Positions 1-6,766 of a stretch of DNA of 64,000 nucleotides are shown piece after piece (position 1 is the first letter of the stretch; the number at the start of each line of letters is the position of its first letter). The position numbers and the translations under genes are program-made. Source of the DNA: Amphritea atlantica (GTDB taxonomy: Bacteria; Pseudomonadota; Gammaproteobacteria; Pseudomonadales; Balneatricaceae); the NCBI RefSeq assembly GCF_018860855.1, contig NZ_JAHKQE010000022.1, positions 62,001 through 126,000 of the forward strand, written 5' to 3'. The notes under the pieces are model-generated. The model did no database searches. It was given only the letters and a program-made list of their open reading frames with translations, and was not told where the DNA came from.

Positions 1-273
1 ACGCAAGGGTGCATCATGGTTGCCGGGGATATAGATAATCTCACAGCCCTCTCTGGCCATCTGCCAGAACTGCCCAATCAGCAACTGCTGATCCTGCGGT
101 AGAACGGCTTTGTGGCGCATAGCGGCTAAATCAATAATATCCCCTACAAGATAGAGTTTTTTCGGGGCAAGTTTGGTTAAGGCTTCACTTAATAGTTTAG
201 CCTGGCAGTCCGGTGTTCCCAGATGAATATCTGAGATAAACATGGTGTGGATATTCTGCATATCACTGTCCAT
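1..273 (-). CDS. Calcineurin-like metallophosphoesterase, N-terminal part (LpxH-type), cut by window edge
   Basis: The first 91 residues of a minus-strand gene whose remainder lies outside the window. Three metal-binding motifs of calcineurin-like phosphoesterases are visible in order: SDIHLG (residues 14-19), GDIIDL (44-49) and GNHD (84-87). The spacing and the start of the fold resemble UDP-2,3-diacylglucosamine diphosphatase-like enzymes, which hydrolyse a pyrophosphate in lipid A synthesis, but the family also contains many paralogues of unknown substrate, so only the superfamily is certain. Start taken at the ATG at 271-273; ATGs at residues 5 and 11 are alternatives. Frame is open to base 1. 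Confidence 0.8.
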   Translation of the reverse strand, partial: MDSDMQNIHTMFISDIHLGTPDCQAKLLSEALTKLAPKKLYLVGDIIDLAAMRHKAVLPQDQQLLIGQFWQMAREGCEIIYIPGNHDAPLR

Positions 274-423
274 CAATCAGTTTGGGGGCAGTATGGCGGC
301 TAAAAATGACAATGTGCCTTACAAAAGATGAACAGATGGTGACAGTGGCGAGCGATGGTTGTCGCGAATCGAGTCATTGTCGGCTATGTGGCTAAGCGAT
401 TTTTTGTTATTGCTAGGCTTCAA

Positions 424-462
424 AAAATATGGCGCCGCCTGTGATGAGCTTCAAAGGCGGCG
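424..462 (-). terminator. Rho-independent terminator of the AhpD-like gene
   Basis: On the minus strand, 25 bases after the stop of the AhpD-like gene, an 8-bp GC stem (CGCCGCCT at 433-440 with AGGCGGCG at 455-462, loop 14) is followed by a run ATATTTTTT. This is a standard intrinsic terminator for the minus strand. Confidence 0.7.
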
Positions 463-486
463 GTAAAGCGCTAATGACTTGCTAGG

Positions 487-1071
487 TTAGCTGCGAGGGA
501 CGCGGGCAAGGGTATAAAATTCGTTGTTTGCCTGCATGTTGGTGACAATCGCTATCCGGTTTGAAAGGCCGAAAAAGGCGGTGATGCCGGCGATGTCGAG
601 AATATCGTCATCATCATAGCCATGGGTTTTTAGCTGTGCGTAATCATCTTCTGCTACATCTTCCGGTGTGCGTGAGAGTTTAATGGCAAAGGCGAGCATC
701 GCTTTCTGTTTATCGGTTAGTGGCGCATGCCGATAATTGATCGCTATCTGGTCGGCCAGTAGTGGCTCTTTGGAAAACACGCGCAGCAGTGCACCGTGGG
801 CAATAACGCAATATTGGCACCCATTGAGTGCGCTGGTGGCAACGATAATCATCTCTTTTTCCGCCGCGCTGAGGGTGCTGCCTTCCCGAGCCATCACGGC
901 ATCATGGTAGGCAAAAAACGCGCGAAACTCATCAGGCCGATACGTTAGCGTCAGGAATACGTTAGGGATAAAGCCCGCTTTTTCTTGTACGGCCAAAATT
1001 CTGTCGCGGATATCGGCAGGTAGATCGGGCAGCGTTTTAATAGGGTAGCGACTGATCGGTTGTTGATTCAT
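487..1071 (-). CDS. AhpD-like / carboxymuconolactone decarboxylase family protein (peroxidase-related)
   Basis: A 194-residue protein with the CMD/AhpD core. The redox motif CQYC lies at residues 85-88 with a following His at 92 (CxxCxxxH), which in AhpD relatives forms the peroxidase active site. The N-terminal helical segment and total length match the 'uncharacterised peroxidase-related enzyme' subgroup rather than AhpD of mycobacteria. It probably reduces a peroxide or acts as a thiol oxidoreductase in the cytoplasm; the substrate cannot be told. It is transcribed divergently from a GlxA-type regulator 106 bp away, which is a plausible regulator. It ends before a good terminator. Confidence 0.85.
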   Translation of the reverse strand: MNQQPISRYPIKTLPDLPADIRDRILAVQEKAGFIPNVFLTLTYRPDEFRAFFAYHDAVMAREGSTLSAAEKEMIIVATSALNGCQYCVIAHGALLRVFSKEPLLADQIAINYRHAPLTDKQKAMLAFAIKLSRTPEDVAEDDYAQLKTHGYDDDDILDIAGITAFFGLSNRIAIVTNMQANNEFYTLARVPRS

Positions 1072-1177
1072 TATTTTTATATCTCTCTATCTGGTGCAAA
1101 TGATAGATCTAGGTTACGCTGGAAAAACGATCAAATTAAGACACTAGTTCGCCAATTAACGAGCAAATCAGGTCATT

Positions 1178-2173
1178 ATGTATAAAGTCATTGGATTAGC
1201 CTTCGATGGTTGTCAAGCCACCGGGCTGACCTCACCGTTCGATGTGTTTAACGTCGTTAACTCTATCTGGAAGCAGACTCGGGGCGAAGATGTCAGTCTA
1301 TATGAGTGTCAATTGGCTTCGCGTGATGGTGGCTGGGTGACCTGCTCCAATGGTATGCGCATCATGGCCGATGTGGCATTCACGCAGATGCCCGAGGCTG
1401 ATCTTATTGTGATTCCCGGTATTCATCATCTTGATGTGCGCTCGTTACTCAAGCGTCTAGCTCAGCTCGATGAAGAGTGTCGATGGCTCAGTCAGTATAT
1501 TCAGCGGGGAATCCCAGTGGCGGCGAACTGTAGTGGCGTATTTTTACTGGGTGATGCTGGAGGTTTGGCCGGTAAGCGGGCGACCACGGCTTGGTGGTTA
1601 GGGAAGGCTTTTCGCGACCGCTATCCAGCGGTTGAACATTGCGCCGACACCATGTTGGTTAACGATCAGGGAGCGTATACCTCCGGTTCAATGACCGCCA
1701 ACTTAGGGGCCATGTTAGCGCTGGTGGAACAACAGGTTGGCCGGCACCTAGCACAAAGTGCTGCCCGTAATATGTTGATCGATGCGGCCCAAAGCACGGC
1801 ATCTCCCTATGTTTTTATGCAGGCAAACAGCGATCATCAAGACAGCTTAGTGTTGGCTGTCGAGAGCCAGCTACAGCGGGATGTATCACATAAACTCTGT
1901 CTGCAAACGTTGGCGAATAATCATGCGGTTAGCGTGCGTACCCTCGCGCGCCGGTTTAAAGCGGCGAACGGTATCAGCGTTGCCGATTATCAACAGCAGC
2001 TACGTTTTGAACAGACTAAATTATTACTAGAAACCACCAGTCTAAGCTTGGAGAAGATCGTTGAGCGGGTCGGTTATGCCAGCCAAAGCTCGCTGCGGCG
2101 ACTGTTTCAGAAAGCATTGGGTGAATCGCCCAGTCGCTTTCGCAAGCGGGTACAACAAAAAGGCGCCCATTAA
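1178..2173 (+). CDS. GlxA-type transcriptional regulator (DJ-1/PfpI-like domain plus AraC HTH)
   Basis: A 331-residue regulator. Residues about 4-170 form a DJ-1/PfpI (class I glutamine amidotransferase-like) domain with a Cys at the nucleophile elbow (AANCSG, Cys118). Residues about 220-325 form an AraC double helix-turn-helix, with the conserved second-helix region SLEKIVERVGYASQSSLRRL and the final helix LGESPSRFRKR. Such proteins are usually transcriptional activators sensing amines or other small metabolites. AGGTC upstream supports the ATG at 1178. It is divergent from the AhpD-like gene, so the 106-bp gap between them probably holds both promoters. The ligand is unknown. Confidence 0.9.
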   Translation: MYKVIGLAFDGCQATGLTSPFDVFNVVNSIWKQTRGEDVSLYECQLASRDGGWVTCSNGMRIMADVAFTQMPEADLIVIPGIHHLDVRSLLKRLAQLDEECRWLSQYIQRGIPVAANCSGVFLLGDAGGLAGKRATTAWWLGKAFRDRYPAVEHCADTMLVNDQGAYTSGSMTANLGAMLALVEQQVGRHLAQSAARNMLIDAAQSTASPYVFMQANSDHQDSLVLAVESQLQRDVSHKLCLQTLANNHAVSVRTLARRFKAANGISVADYQQQLRFEQTKLLLETTSLSLEKIVERVGYASQSSLRRLFQKALGESPSRFRKRVQQKGAH

Positions 2174-2299
2174 GATTATCTGCTCAGAACTGACGCAATT
2201 GGAGGAGCTATTGGCTCAGCCAGCATTGAGGCAGTACACTGTTTAGCTTGTTTGTCTGCTTAGAGATCGAAATATGGTTATGTTGACGGGAGGGCGTTA

Positions 2300-2896
2300 G
2301 TGGAATCTGATCAGCAGTTGATTGCTCGGGTGAAAGCCTGTGATATCTGTGCCCCCTATCTACCCGATGGGGTGCGGCCGGTGATTCAGTTTGATTCGGC
2401 CGCTCGCATTCTAATCGCCGCCCAAGCGCCGGGTCGGCGAGTGCATGAAACCGGCATTCCGTTTAATGACCCCAGTGGGGAACGTTTACGCGCGTGGATG
2501 GGCATCACCGCCGAGACTTTCTACGATGCCAAGCAGTTAGCTATTTTACCGATGGGGTTTTGTTACCCCGGTACGGGTAAATCCGGTGATCTACCGCCTC
2601 GCAAAGAGTGCGCTCCGCAATGGAGGCAACTGTTGCTAGACCGTCTGCCTAATCTACAACTGATATTGGTGATTGGTCAGTATGCTCAGGCTTGGCATCT
2701 GCATAAGAAGGGAACGGTAACGGATATTGTGTCGCATTGGCGCGATTATAGTGGCCCAGACCAAACGCCGATGATATTTCCCATGCCTCACCCTAGCCCC
2801 CGTAACAATATCTGGTTACGCAAGAATCCTTGGTTTGAAGCGGAATTGATACCCGTGTTGCAACAGCAGGTTCAAGCGGTGCTGACCGGTGAATAA
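2300..2896 (+). CDS. Uracil-DNA glycosylase superfamily protein with probable 4Fe-4S cluster
   Basis: A 198-residue protein of the UDG superfamily. Motif 1 region reads APGRRVHETGIPFNDPSG (residues 43-60) and the C-terminal motif reads MPHPSPRNN. Four cysteines at 14, 17, 88 and 104 have the CxxC and 16-residue spacing of the iron-sulfur ligands in family 4 UDGs, so a 4Fe-4S cluster is likely. Motif 1 differs from canonical family 4, so real uracil excision is not assured. GTG start at 2300 preceded by GGGAGGG. Its stop overlaps the start of the next gene by 8 bases, so the two are translationally coupled. Confidence 0.85.
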   Translation: MESDQQLIARVKACDICAPYLPDGVRPVIQFDSAARILIAAQAPGRRVHETGIPFNDPSGERLRAWMGITAETFYDAKQLAILPMGFCYPGTGKSGDLPPRKECAPQWRQLLLDRLPNLQLILVIGQYAQAWHLHKKGTVTDIVSHWRDYSGPDQTPMIFPMPHPSPRNNIWLRKNPWFEAELIPVLQQQVQAVLTGE

Positions 2897-3149
2897 CATA
2901 CCCGAAGGGCTAGTAAAGGTGGTGATCGTGGTGTTGCTACCGATGGTGATGTGCTTCGGATATTACTCTGTTAGCGCCCAAGCCGCTTCAGGCTGGGTGG
3001 TGTTTTTGGCAATGTTAGCGTTGCCGCTGTTGCTGTTAGGTATTGGTGGCCTTGTTTGGAGTCATTCCGGTGGTATTCAGCGGCTAAAAGCTGTTTGGTG
3101 GAGTTGTATCATTGTTGCTGTTGCCAGCTTAGGCTGGATTTGGGGATAA
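2889..3149 (+). CDS. Small membrane protein, unknown function
   Basis: An 86-residue protein with three hydrophobic segments at about residues 9-27, 36-58 and 67-85 and very short loops, so probably an inner-membrane protein. GTG start at 2889 overlaps the last 8 bases of the UDG-like gene, which supports real, coupled translation. I do not recognise a family. Nothing in the sequence links it functionally to DNA repair beyond this overlap. Confidence 0.6.
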   Translation: MNNIPEGLVKVVIVVLLPMVMCFGYYSVSAQAASGWVVFLAMLALPLLLLGIGGLVWSHSGGIQRLKAVWWSCIIVAVASLGWIWG

Positions 3150-3236
3150 AACCACTGGTAACGCGACTGCATCGATGGCGGCTGTTTTGGTTATACTAGA
3201 CGTTATTAAGTTGTTAGCGTGAAAGATGGATTCAGG

Positions 3237-3953
3237 ATGAACGAGATAAAGCAAAAGATAGCCCTGTTTATTGATGCGGATAACGCACCTGCCAGTAAAT
3301 TTGAAGATGTTCTCAGTGAAGTGGCTAAGTATGGCGTGGTGACCATCCGTAAGGCCTACGGTAACTGGAAGTCACCGACCCTGAAGTCTTGGGAAGACTT
3401 GTTGCATGAGTACGCGATTCAGCCGGTACAGCAGTATGATTTAACCAAAGGTAAAAACGCCTCTGATATCGCTTTGGTAATCGATGCGATGGATGTGATG
3501 TATACCAAAGATATCGATGTGATGTGTTTTGTTTCATCGGATAGCGATTTTACTCCGATGGTGACCCGAGCCTTAGCCGAAGGCAAGATGGTGCTCGGGT
3601 TTGGCGAACGTAAAACCCCATCACCCTTTGTGAATGCTTGCTCTAAATTTCTCTTTCTGGATCAGCCTGAAACAGTCGAAAGCACTCAGAATACGAAGCC
3701 TAAAAATATCAAATCGGATACTAAGCTCATCAACCTCTTACGTCAGGCGATCGAAGCCAACGAAGATGAAGATGGCTGGGCGCCGCTGGGGCCAGTGGGG
3801 TCGAATATCTCTAACCGCACCTCATTCGATTGCCGCAACTATGGCTTTAAGAATTTAAGTAGCCTGTTTAAAGCCGTTGATCTGTTTGAGCTGAAGCGGG
3901 GGCCGGGGCGATCTTTTCTGGTGCGGGATGTGCGTAAGAGTAAAAAGGGGTAA
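3237..3953 (+). CDS. NYN domain (PIN-like) protein with C-terminal OST-HTH/LOTUS domain
   Basis: A 238-residue LabA/DUF88-type protein. The N-terminal NYN domain carries the acidic residues of a PIN-like nuclease fold: FIDADNAP near the start, DIALVIDAMD in the middle and SSDSDFTP further on. Residues about 155-238 form an OST-HTH/LOTUS domain (LINLLRQAIEANEDEDGW... to RGPGRSFLVRD), a predicted RNA-binding winged helix. The combination suggests an RNA-cleaving or RNA-binding regulator. I chose the ATG at 3237; an in-frame GTG at 3219 would add six residues (MKDGFR) that are not part of the family core. The gene stands alone between the small membrane protein and the yefM locus. Confidence 0.85.
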   Translation: MNEIKQKIALFIDADNAPASKFEDVLSEVAKYGVVTIRKAYGNWKSPTLKSWEDLLHEYAIQPVQQYDLTKGKNASDIALVIDAMDVMYTKDIDVMCFVSSDSDFTPMVTRALAEGKMVLGFGERKTPSPFVNACSKFLFLDQPETVESTQNTKPKNIKSDTKLINLLRQAIEANEDEDGWAPLGPVGSNISNRTSFDCRNYGFKNLSSLFKAVDLFELKRGPGRSFLVRDVRKSKKG

Positions 3954-4042
3954 AGGTTCGCCAATGAGGTCGCTATGAATAGGTGGATACTGGCGTAGGT
4001 TTCGTATTGTTATTCGCCAAAACTGACATGCACTGTTTAATG

Positions 4043-4090
4043 CACATGTTCATCATTCCTGCCTATACTGTACGTTAAGTTGAACATGTG
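4043..4090 (+). promoter_or_regulatory. yefM promoter with perfect 10-bp inverted repeat operator
   Basis: CACATGTTCA at 4043-4052 and its exact reverse complement TGAACATGTG at 4081-4090 flank a good -10 hexamer TATACT at 4064-4069. A weak -35 candidate TGCACA at 4041-4046 is 17 bp upstream of the -10. YefM-type antitoxins repress their own promoters by binding palindromes over the core promoter, so this is the likely autoregulatory operator. The ribosome-binding site GAGGTG (4090-4095) directly follows. Confidence 0.6.
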
Positions 4091-4099
4091 AGGTGTCAT

Positions 4100-4354
4100 A
4101 TGAGAATAGTTTCTTTTACCGAGGCTAGAAATAGCTTGAAAGCGGTTTTAGACCGAGTCATCAATGATGCGGACACGACTGTGATTACTCGTCGTGATTC
4201 TGAAGATGCTGTGGTTATGTCTTTGGATTACTACAATAGTTTAATGGAAACCGTCCACTTACTCCGTTCGCCAGCCAATGCTGAGCATCTAAATAGGTCG
4301 ATTGCACAATATCGTGAGGGGGAAACCACGCAACGGGAATTAGTCGATGAGTAA
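4100..4354 (+). CDS. yefM: Antitoxin of the YefM/Phd family
   Basis: An 84-residue antitoxin. The N-terminal DNA-binding part (MRIVSFTEARNSLKAVLDRV, ITRRDSEDAVVMSLDYYNSL) is typical YefM, followed by the charged C-terminal tail that wraps the YoeB toxin. I chose the ATG at 4100, with GAGGTG spaced just before it, rather than the in-frame GTG at 4088 that would add four residues. The stop codon overlaps the toxin start (GATGAGTAA), the usual coupling in this family. The antitoxin is intact whereas the toxin behind it is interrupted. Confidence 0.9.
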   Translation: MRIVSFTEARNSLKAVLDRVINDADTTVITRRDSEDAVVMSLDYYNSLMETVHLLRSPANAEHLNRSIAQYREGETTQRELVDE

Positions 4355-4610
4355 CAAGCTGTTATCATGAACTGATGAAGCTTGGAGCGATTATGTATAC
4401 TGGCAAACCCAGGATAAAAAAACGCTTAAACGTATTAATAAATTAATTGCCGATGTAACCCGTTCGCCGTTTGAGGGTATTGGTAAACCCGAACCATTAA
4501 AAGAGAGTTTGTCGGGTTTCTGGTCGCGAAGAATCGATGATACCAATAGGCTGGTTTATGCGGTTGATGAGCGTGTGATTACCATTATTTCCTGTCGCTA
4601 TCATTACTGA
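4347..4610 (+). pseudogene. yoeB: YoeB toxin (mRNA interferase) interrupted by a nonsense codon
   Basis: Reading from the ATG at 4347, which overlaps the yefM stop by eight bases, gives MSNKLLS, then a TGA at 4368-4370, then an unbroken frame to the stop at 4608-4610. The frame aligns with YoeB along its whole length (87 codons against 84 residues in E. coli). TGA sits exactly where E. coli YoeB has Trp5, so a single TGG to TGA change explains it. The catalytic residues remain: Glu in GKPEPLK, Arg in TNRLVY, and the terminal His-Tyr of CRYHY. No in-frame ATG or GTG follows within the first half, so restart is unlikely. The toxin is probably inactive. Confidence 0.9.
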
Positions 4611-4655
4611 TCAAGTTGTCAGCTAGTAAACACTTTAGTCGGCGTTATATAAAAC

Positions 4656-4688
4656 TAAAAAAAGAGCCTTTCGGCTCTTTTTTGCTTT
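4656..4688. terminator. Bidirectional terminator between yoeB and the small minus-strand gene
   Basis: Perfect 8-bp stem AAAGAGCC (4661-4668) and GGCTCTTT (4673-4680) with loop TTTC, flanked by an A-run on the left and a T-run on the right. It can end transcription from both sides: yefM-yoeB on the plus strand and the minus-strand run ending at 4727. Confidence 0.85.
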
Positions 4689-4726
4689 TTTGATCTTATG
4701 CTTTTTGAGCAGCGACGTCTCCGCTC

Positions 4727-4918
4727 TTAATGCACTTCCGCATATTTGCGCTGTATCGCCACCAGCGCCGGCTGGGCTTCCAGTGGGGCATAGGCGATGG
4801 CTTGATCGAACAACTCTTTGTTCTCTTCGGAGAGGCGCTCTTCTTCGTTCATCGCAGAGAGTTTCTGCATAGCTTCAACAAACTTGGGGTGTTGTTTCTG
4901 TTTTTTGGCCGGTTTCAT
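4727..4918 (-). CDS. Small conserved-looking hypothetical protein, 63 residues
   Basis: A lysine-rich N-terminus (MKPAKKQKQHPKF) is followed by an acidic, helical middle (LSAMNEEERLSEENKELFDQ) and the ending AIQRKYAEVH. There are no membrane segments or signal. AGAGG lies eight bases before the ATG on the minus strand, and the gene sits 45 bp behind ppiC and just ahead of a terminator, so it reads as the last gene of that transcription unit. I do not recognise a family and propose no function. Confidence 0.65.
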   Translation of the reverse strand: MKPAKKQKQHPKFVEAMQKLSAMNEEERLSEENKELFDQAIAYAPLEAQPALVAIQRKYAEVH

Positions 4919-4963
4919 AGGAACTACCTCTTTAAGTTGGTGACTTTTATCACAGGCTTATCA

Positions 4964-5242
4964 TTAGCTGCGATAGAGGGTCTGAATAAGATGAAAACCA
5001 AATTTTGTTTTCACCGGTCCGTGGATCTCCAGTAATTTCTTACGGAATACCACAGCGTCGAATGCTTTAACCATGGTGCCAGGCCGAAATTCACCTAGAT
5101 CACCACCCCGTTTGGCAGAGTTACACAGAGAGTGTCGTTTTGCCAGACGGGCAAAGTCCTCCCCTTTCTCCAGTTGTTGCTTCAGCTTTTCAGCCTCGGC
5201 CTTTGTTTTTACCAGAATATGCCGCGCTGATGCTACCGCCAT
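4964..5242 (-). CDS. ppiC: Peptidyl-prolyl cis-trans isomerase, parvulin type
   Basis: A 92-residue single-domain parvulin with no signal peptide, so cytoplasmic. Family motifs are clear: ASARHILVKTKAEAEKL, the substrate-site region HSLCNSAKRGGDLGEFRPGTMV, and the C-terminal GPVKTKFGFHLIQ. It matches E. coli PpiC (93 residues) in size and architecture and speeds proline isomerisation during folding. AAAGG precedes the ATG. It lies 33 bp downstream of dbpA on the same strand. Confidence 0.95.
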   Translation of the reverse strand: MAVASARHILVKTKAEAEKLKQQLEKGEDFARLAKRHSLCNSAKRGGDLGEFRPGTMVKAFDAVVFRKKLLEIHGPVKTKFGFHLIQTLYRS

Positions 5243-5275
5243 ATTAAAATACCTTTGTTAACACAGTAAAACGTT

Positions 5276-6658
5276 TTATAGCATTCTTACTTTAAAACGA
5301 CGGCCTTTGATCTTGCCTTCGAGTAAGCGGCTATGGGCTTTACGGGCTTCTTCACGCTTGACGGCGACATAGGCGGCATAATCGTAAATGTTGATTTTAC
5401 CCACCGCACTGCCGTCAATACCGGCTTCACCGGTGAGCGCGCCAAGGATATCGCCTGGACGTATCTTATCCTTTCGACCACCGGCGATGCAGAGAGTTCG
5501 CATGACCGGCTTAACGGGTTCTTCAGAACTGGTTTTTTTCAGGCTGCTGAGGGATTTAGTCTCGAGGGTCTGTGAGAGGTATTCGCTGATGATATCCATC
5601 TTGTACTGTTCAGAATCTCGGAAGAGGCTGATGGCCATTCCCTCTTTACCTGCTCGACCGGTACGACCGATACGGTGAACGTAGATCTCTGGGTCGCGGG
5701 GTAGGTCGTAGTTAATGACCAATGATAGATCGCTGATATCCAGTCCGCGAGCGGCAACATCGGTGGCGATAAGAATGGTGTTACTACGGTTGGAAAACTG
5801 CACCAGCACCTGATCTCGGTCGCGCTGATCCAGATCACCGTGAAGAGCGGCAGCAAAATAGCCCAGATTGCGCAGATGTTCGGACACTTCGCGGCACTGA
5901 TCTTTGGTGTTACAGAAGATCACCGTGGACTCAGGGTTGAAATGGCTAAGAATGCGCGCCAATGCTTCGGGCTTTTTGGTTTGCTCGAGGGCATAGAAGG
6001 ATTGTTCGATCTGACTGGTGCTGTGTACCGCTTCGACGGTGACTTCCACCGGATCACGCTGTAGGTCGGCACTGAGCTTTTTAATTCCCTCGGGATAGGT
6101 GGCCGAAAAGAGCAGGGTTTGACGCTGTTTCGGCGTGTTATTGATCACCCCTTCAATCTGTTCATAAAAACCCATGTCGAGCATGCGGTCGGCTTCATCT
6201 AATACCACGGTGCCGCAACGGGACAGATCTAACTTACCTTTGCGGATCAGGTCCTGAATCCGGCCGGGTGTGCCGACGATAATATGTGCACCGTGTTCCA
6301 GAGAGCCGATCTGTGGGCCGACCGATTGACCGCCGCAGAGAATCACCAGTTTAAGGTTGTCTTTGAAGCGCGCTAGCCGACGAATTTCCTGTGCGACCTG
6401 GGTACTAAGCTCCCGAGTAGGACAGATAACCAGTGCCTGAGTGCCGAAATCCCGCTGATTAATATTTAACAGCAAGCCGATAGCAAAGGCGGCGGTTTTA
6501 CCACTGCCGGTTTTTGCTTTGGCGATCAGATCTTTGCCGTCTAGCACATGTGGCAGACTGCGGGCTTGGATCGGGGTCATCTCGTTATAACCAAGATCTG
6601 CTAGGTTGCTGAGCATTGCTGGAGGAAGGTTGAGGGCGGAAAATGAGGTATCAGACAC
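5276..6658 (-). CDS. dbpA: ATP-dependent RNA helicase DbpA
   Basis: A 460-residue DEAD-box helicase. Visible motifs: Q-motif region (FSALNLPPAMLSNL...TPIQ), Walker A AKTGSGKT, PTREL, DEAD in VVLDEADRMLD, SAT, and motifs V and VI (ATDVAARGLDIS, HRIGRTGRAGK). The C-terminal RNA-binding domain (RTLCIAGGRKDKIRPGDILGALTG, ending GRRFKVRML) identifies DbpA, which binds hairpin 92 of 23S rRNA and acts in 50S subunit maturation. The start is a GTG at 6658 with only a weak ribosome-binding site. Downstream lie ppiC and a small gene; upstream is the sirtuin gene. Confidence 0.95.
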   Translation of the reverse strand: MSDTSFSALNLPPAMLSNLADLGYNEMTPIQARSLPHVLDGKDLIAKAKTGSGKTAAFAIGLLLNINQRDFGTQALVICPTRELSTQVAQEIRRLARFKDNLKLVILCGGQSVGPQIGSLEHGAHIIVGTPGRIQDLIRKGKLDLSRCGTVVLDEADRMLDMGFYEQIEGVINNTPKQRQTLLFSATYPEGIKKLSADLQRDPVEVTVEAVHSTSQIEQSFYALEQTKKPEALARILSHFNPESTVIFCNTKDQCREVSEHLRNLGYFAAALHGDLDQRDRDQVLVQFSNRSNTILIATDVAARGLDISDLSLVINYDLPRDPEIYVHRIGRTGRAGKEGMAISLFRDSEQYKMDIISEYLSQTLETKSLSSLKKTSSEEPVKPVMRTLCIAGGRKDKIRPGDILGALTGEAGIDGSAVGKINIYDYAAYVAVKREEARKAHSRLLEGKIKGRRFKVRML

Positions 6659-6766
6659 AGGTGTACTCGGGATAAAAATTCAATTGGCCGATAGTATACC
6701 TGATACACATGGGGATCGCTGCTTTGTTAACCCCATTGTTTACTTAATGAACAGTAAACGACGGCT

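Noticed and set aside
2061-2246. Open frame of 61 residues over the 3' end of the GlxA-type regulator
   Set aside because: It lies in another frame of the AraC domain, has no ribosome-binding site and no recognisable protein.
4368-4370. TGA in yoeB as a recoded (selenocysteine or programmed readthrough) codon
   Set aside because: There is no SECIS-like hairpin after it that I can recognise, the position is Trp in relatives, and a simple TGG to TGA mutation explains it.
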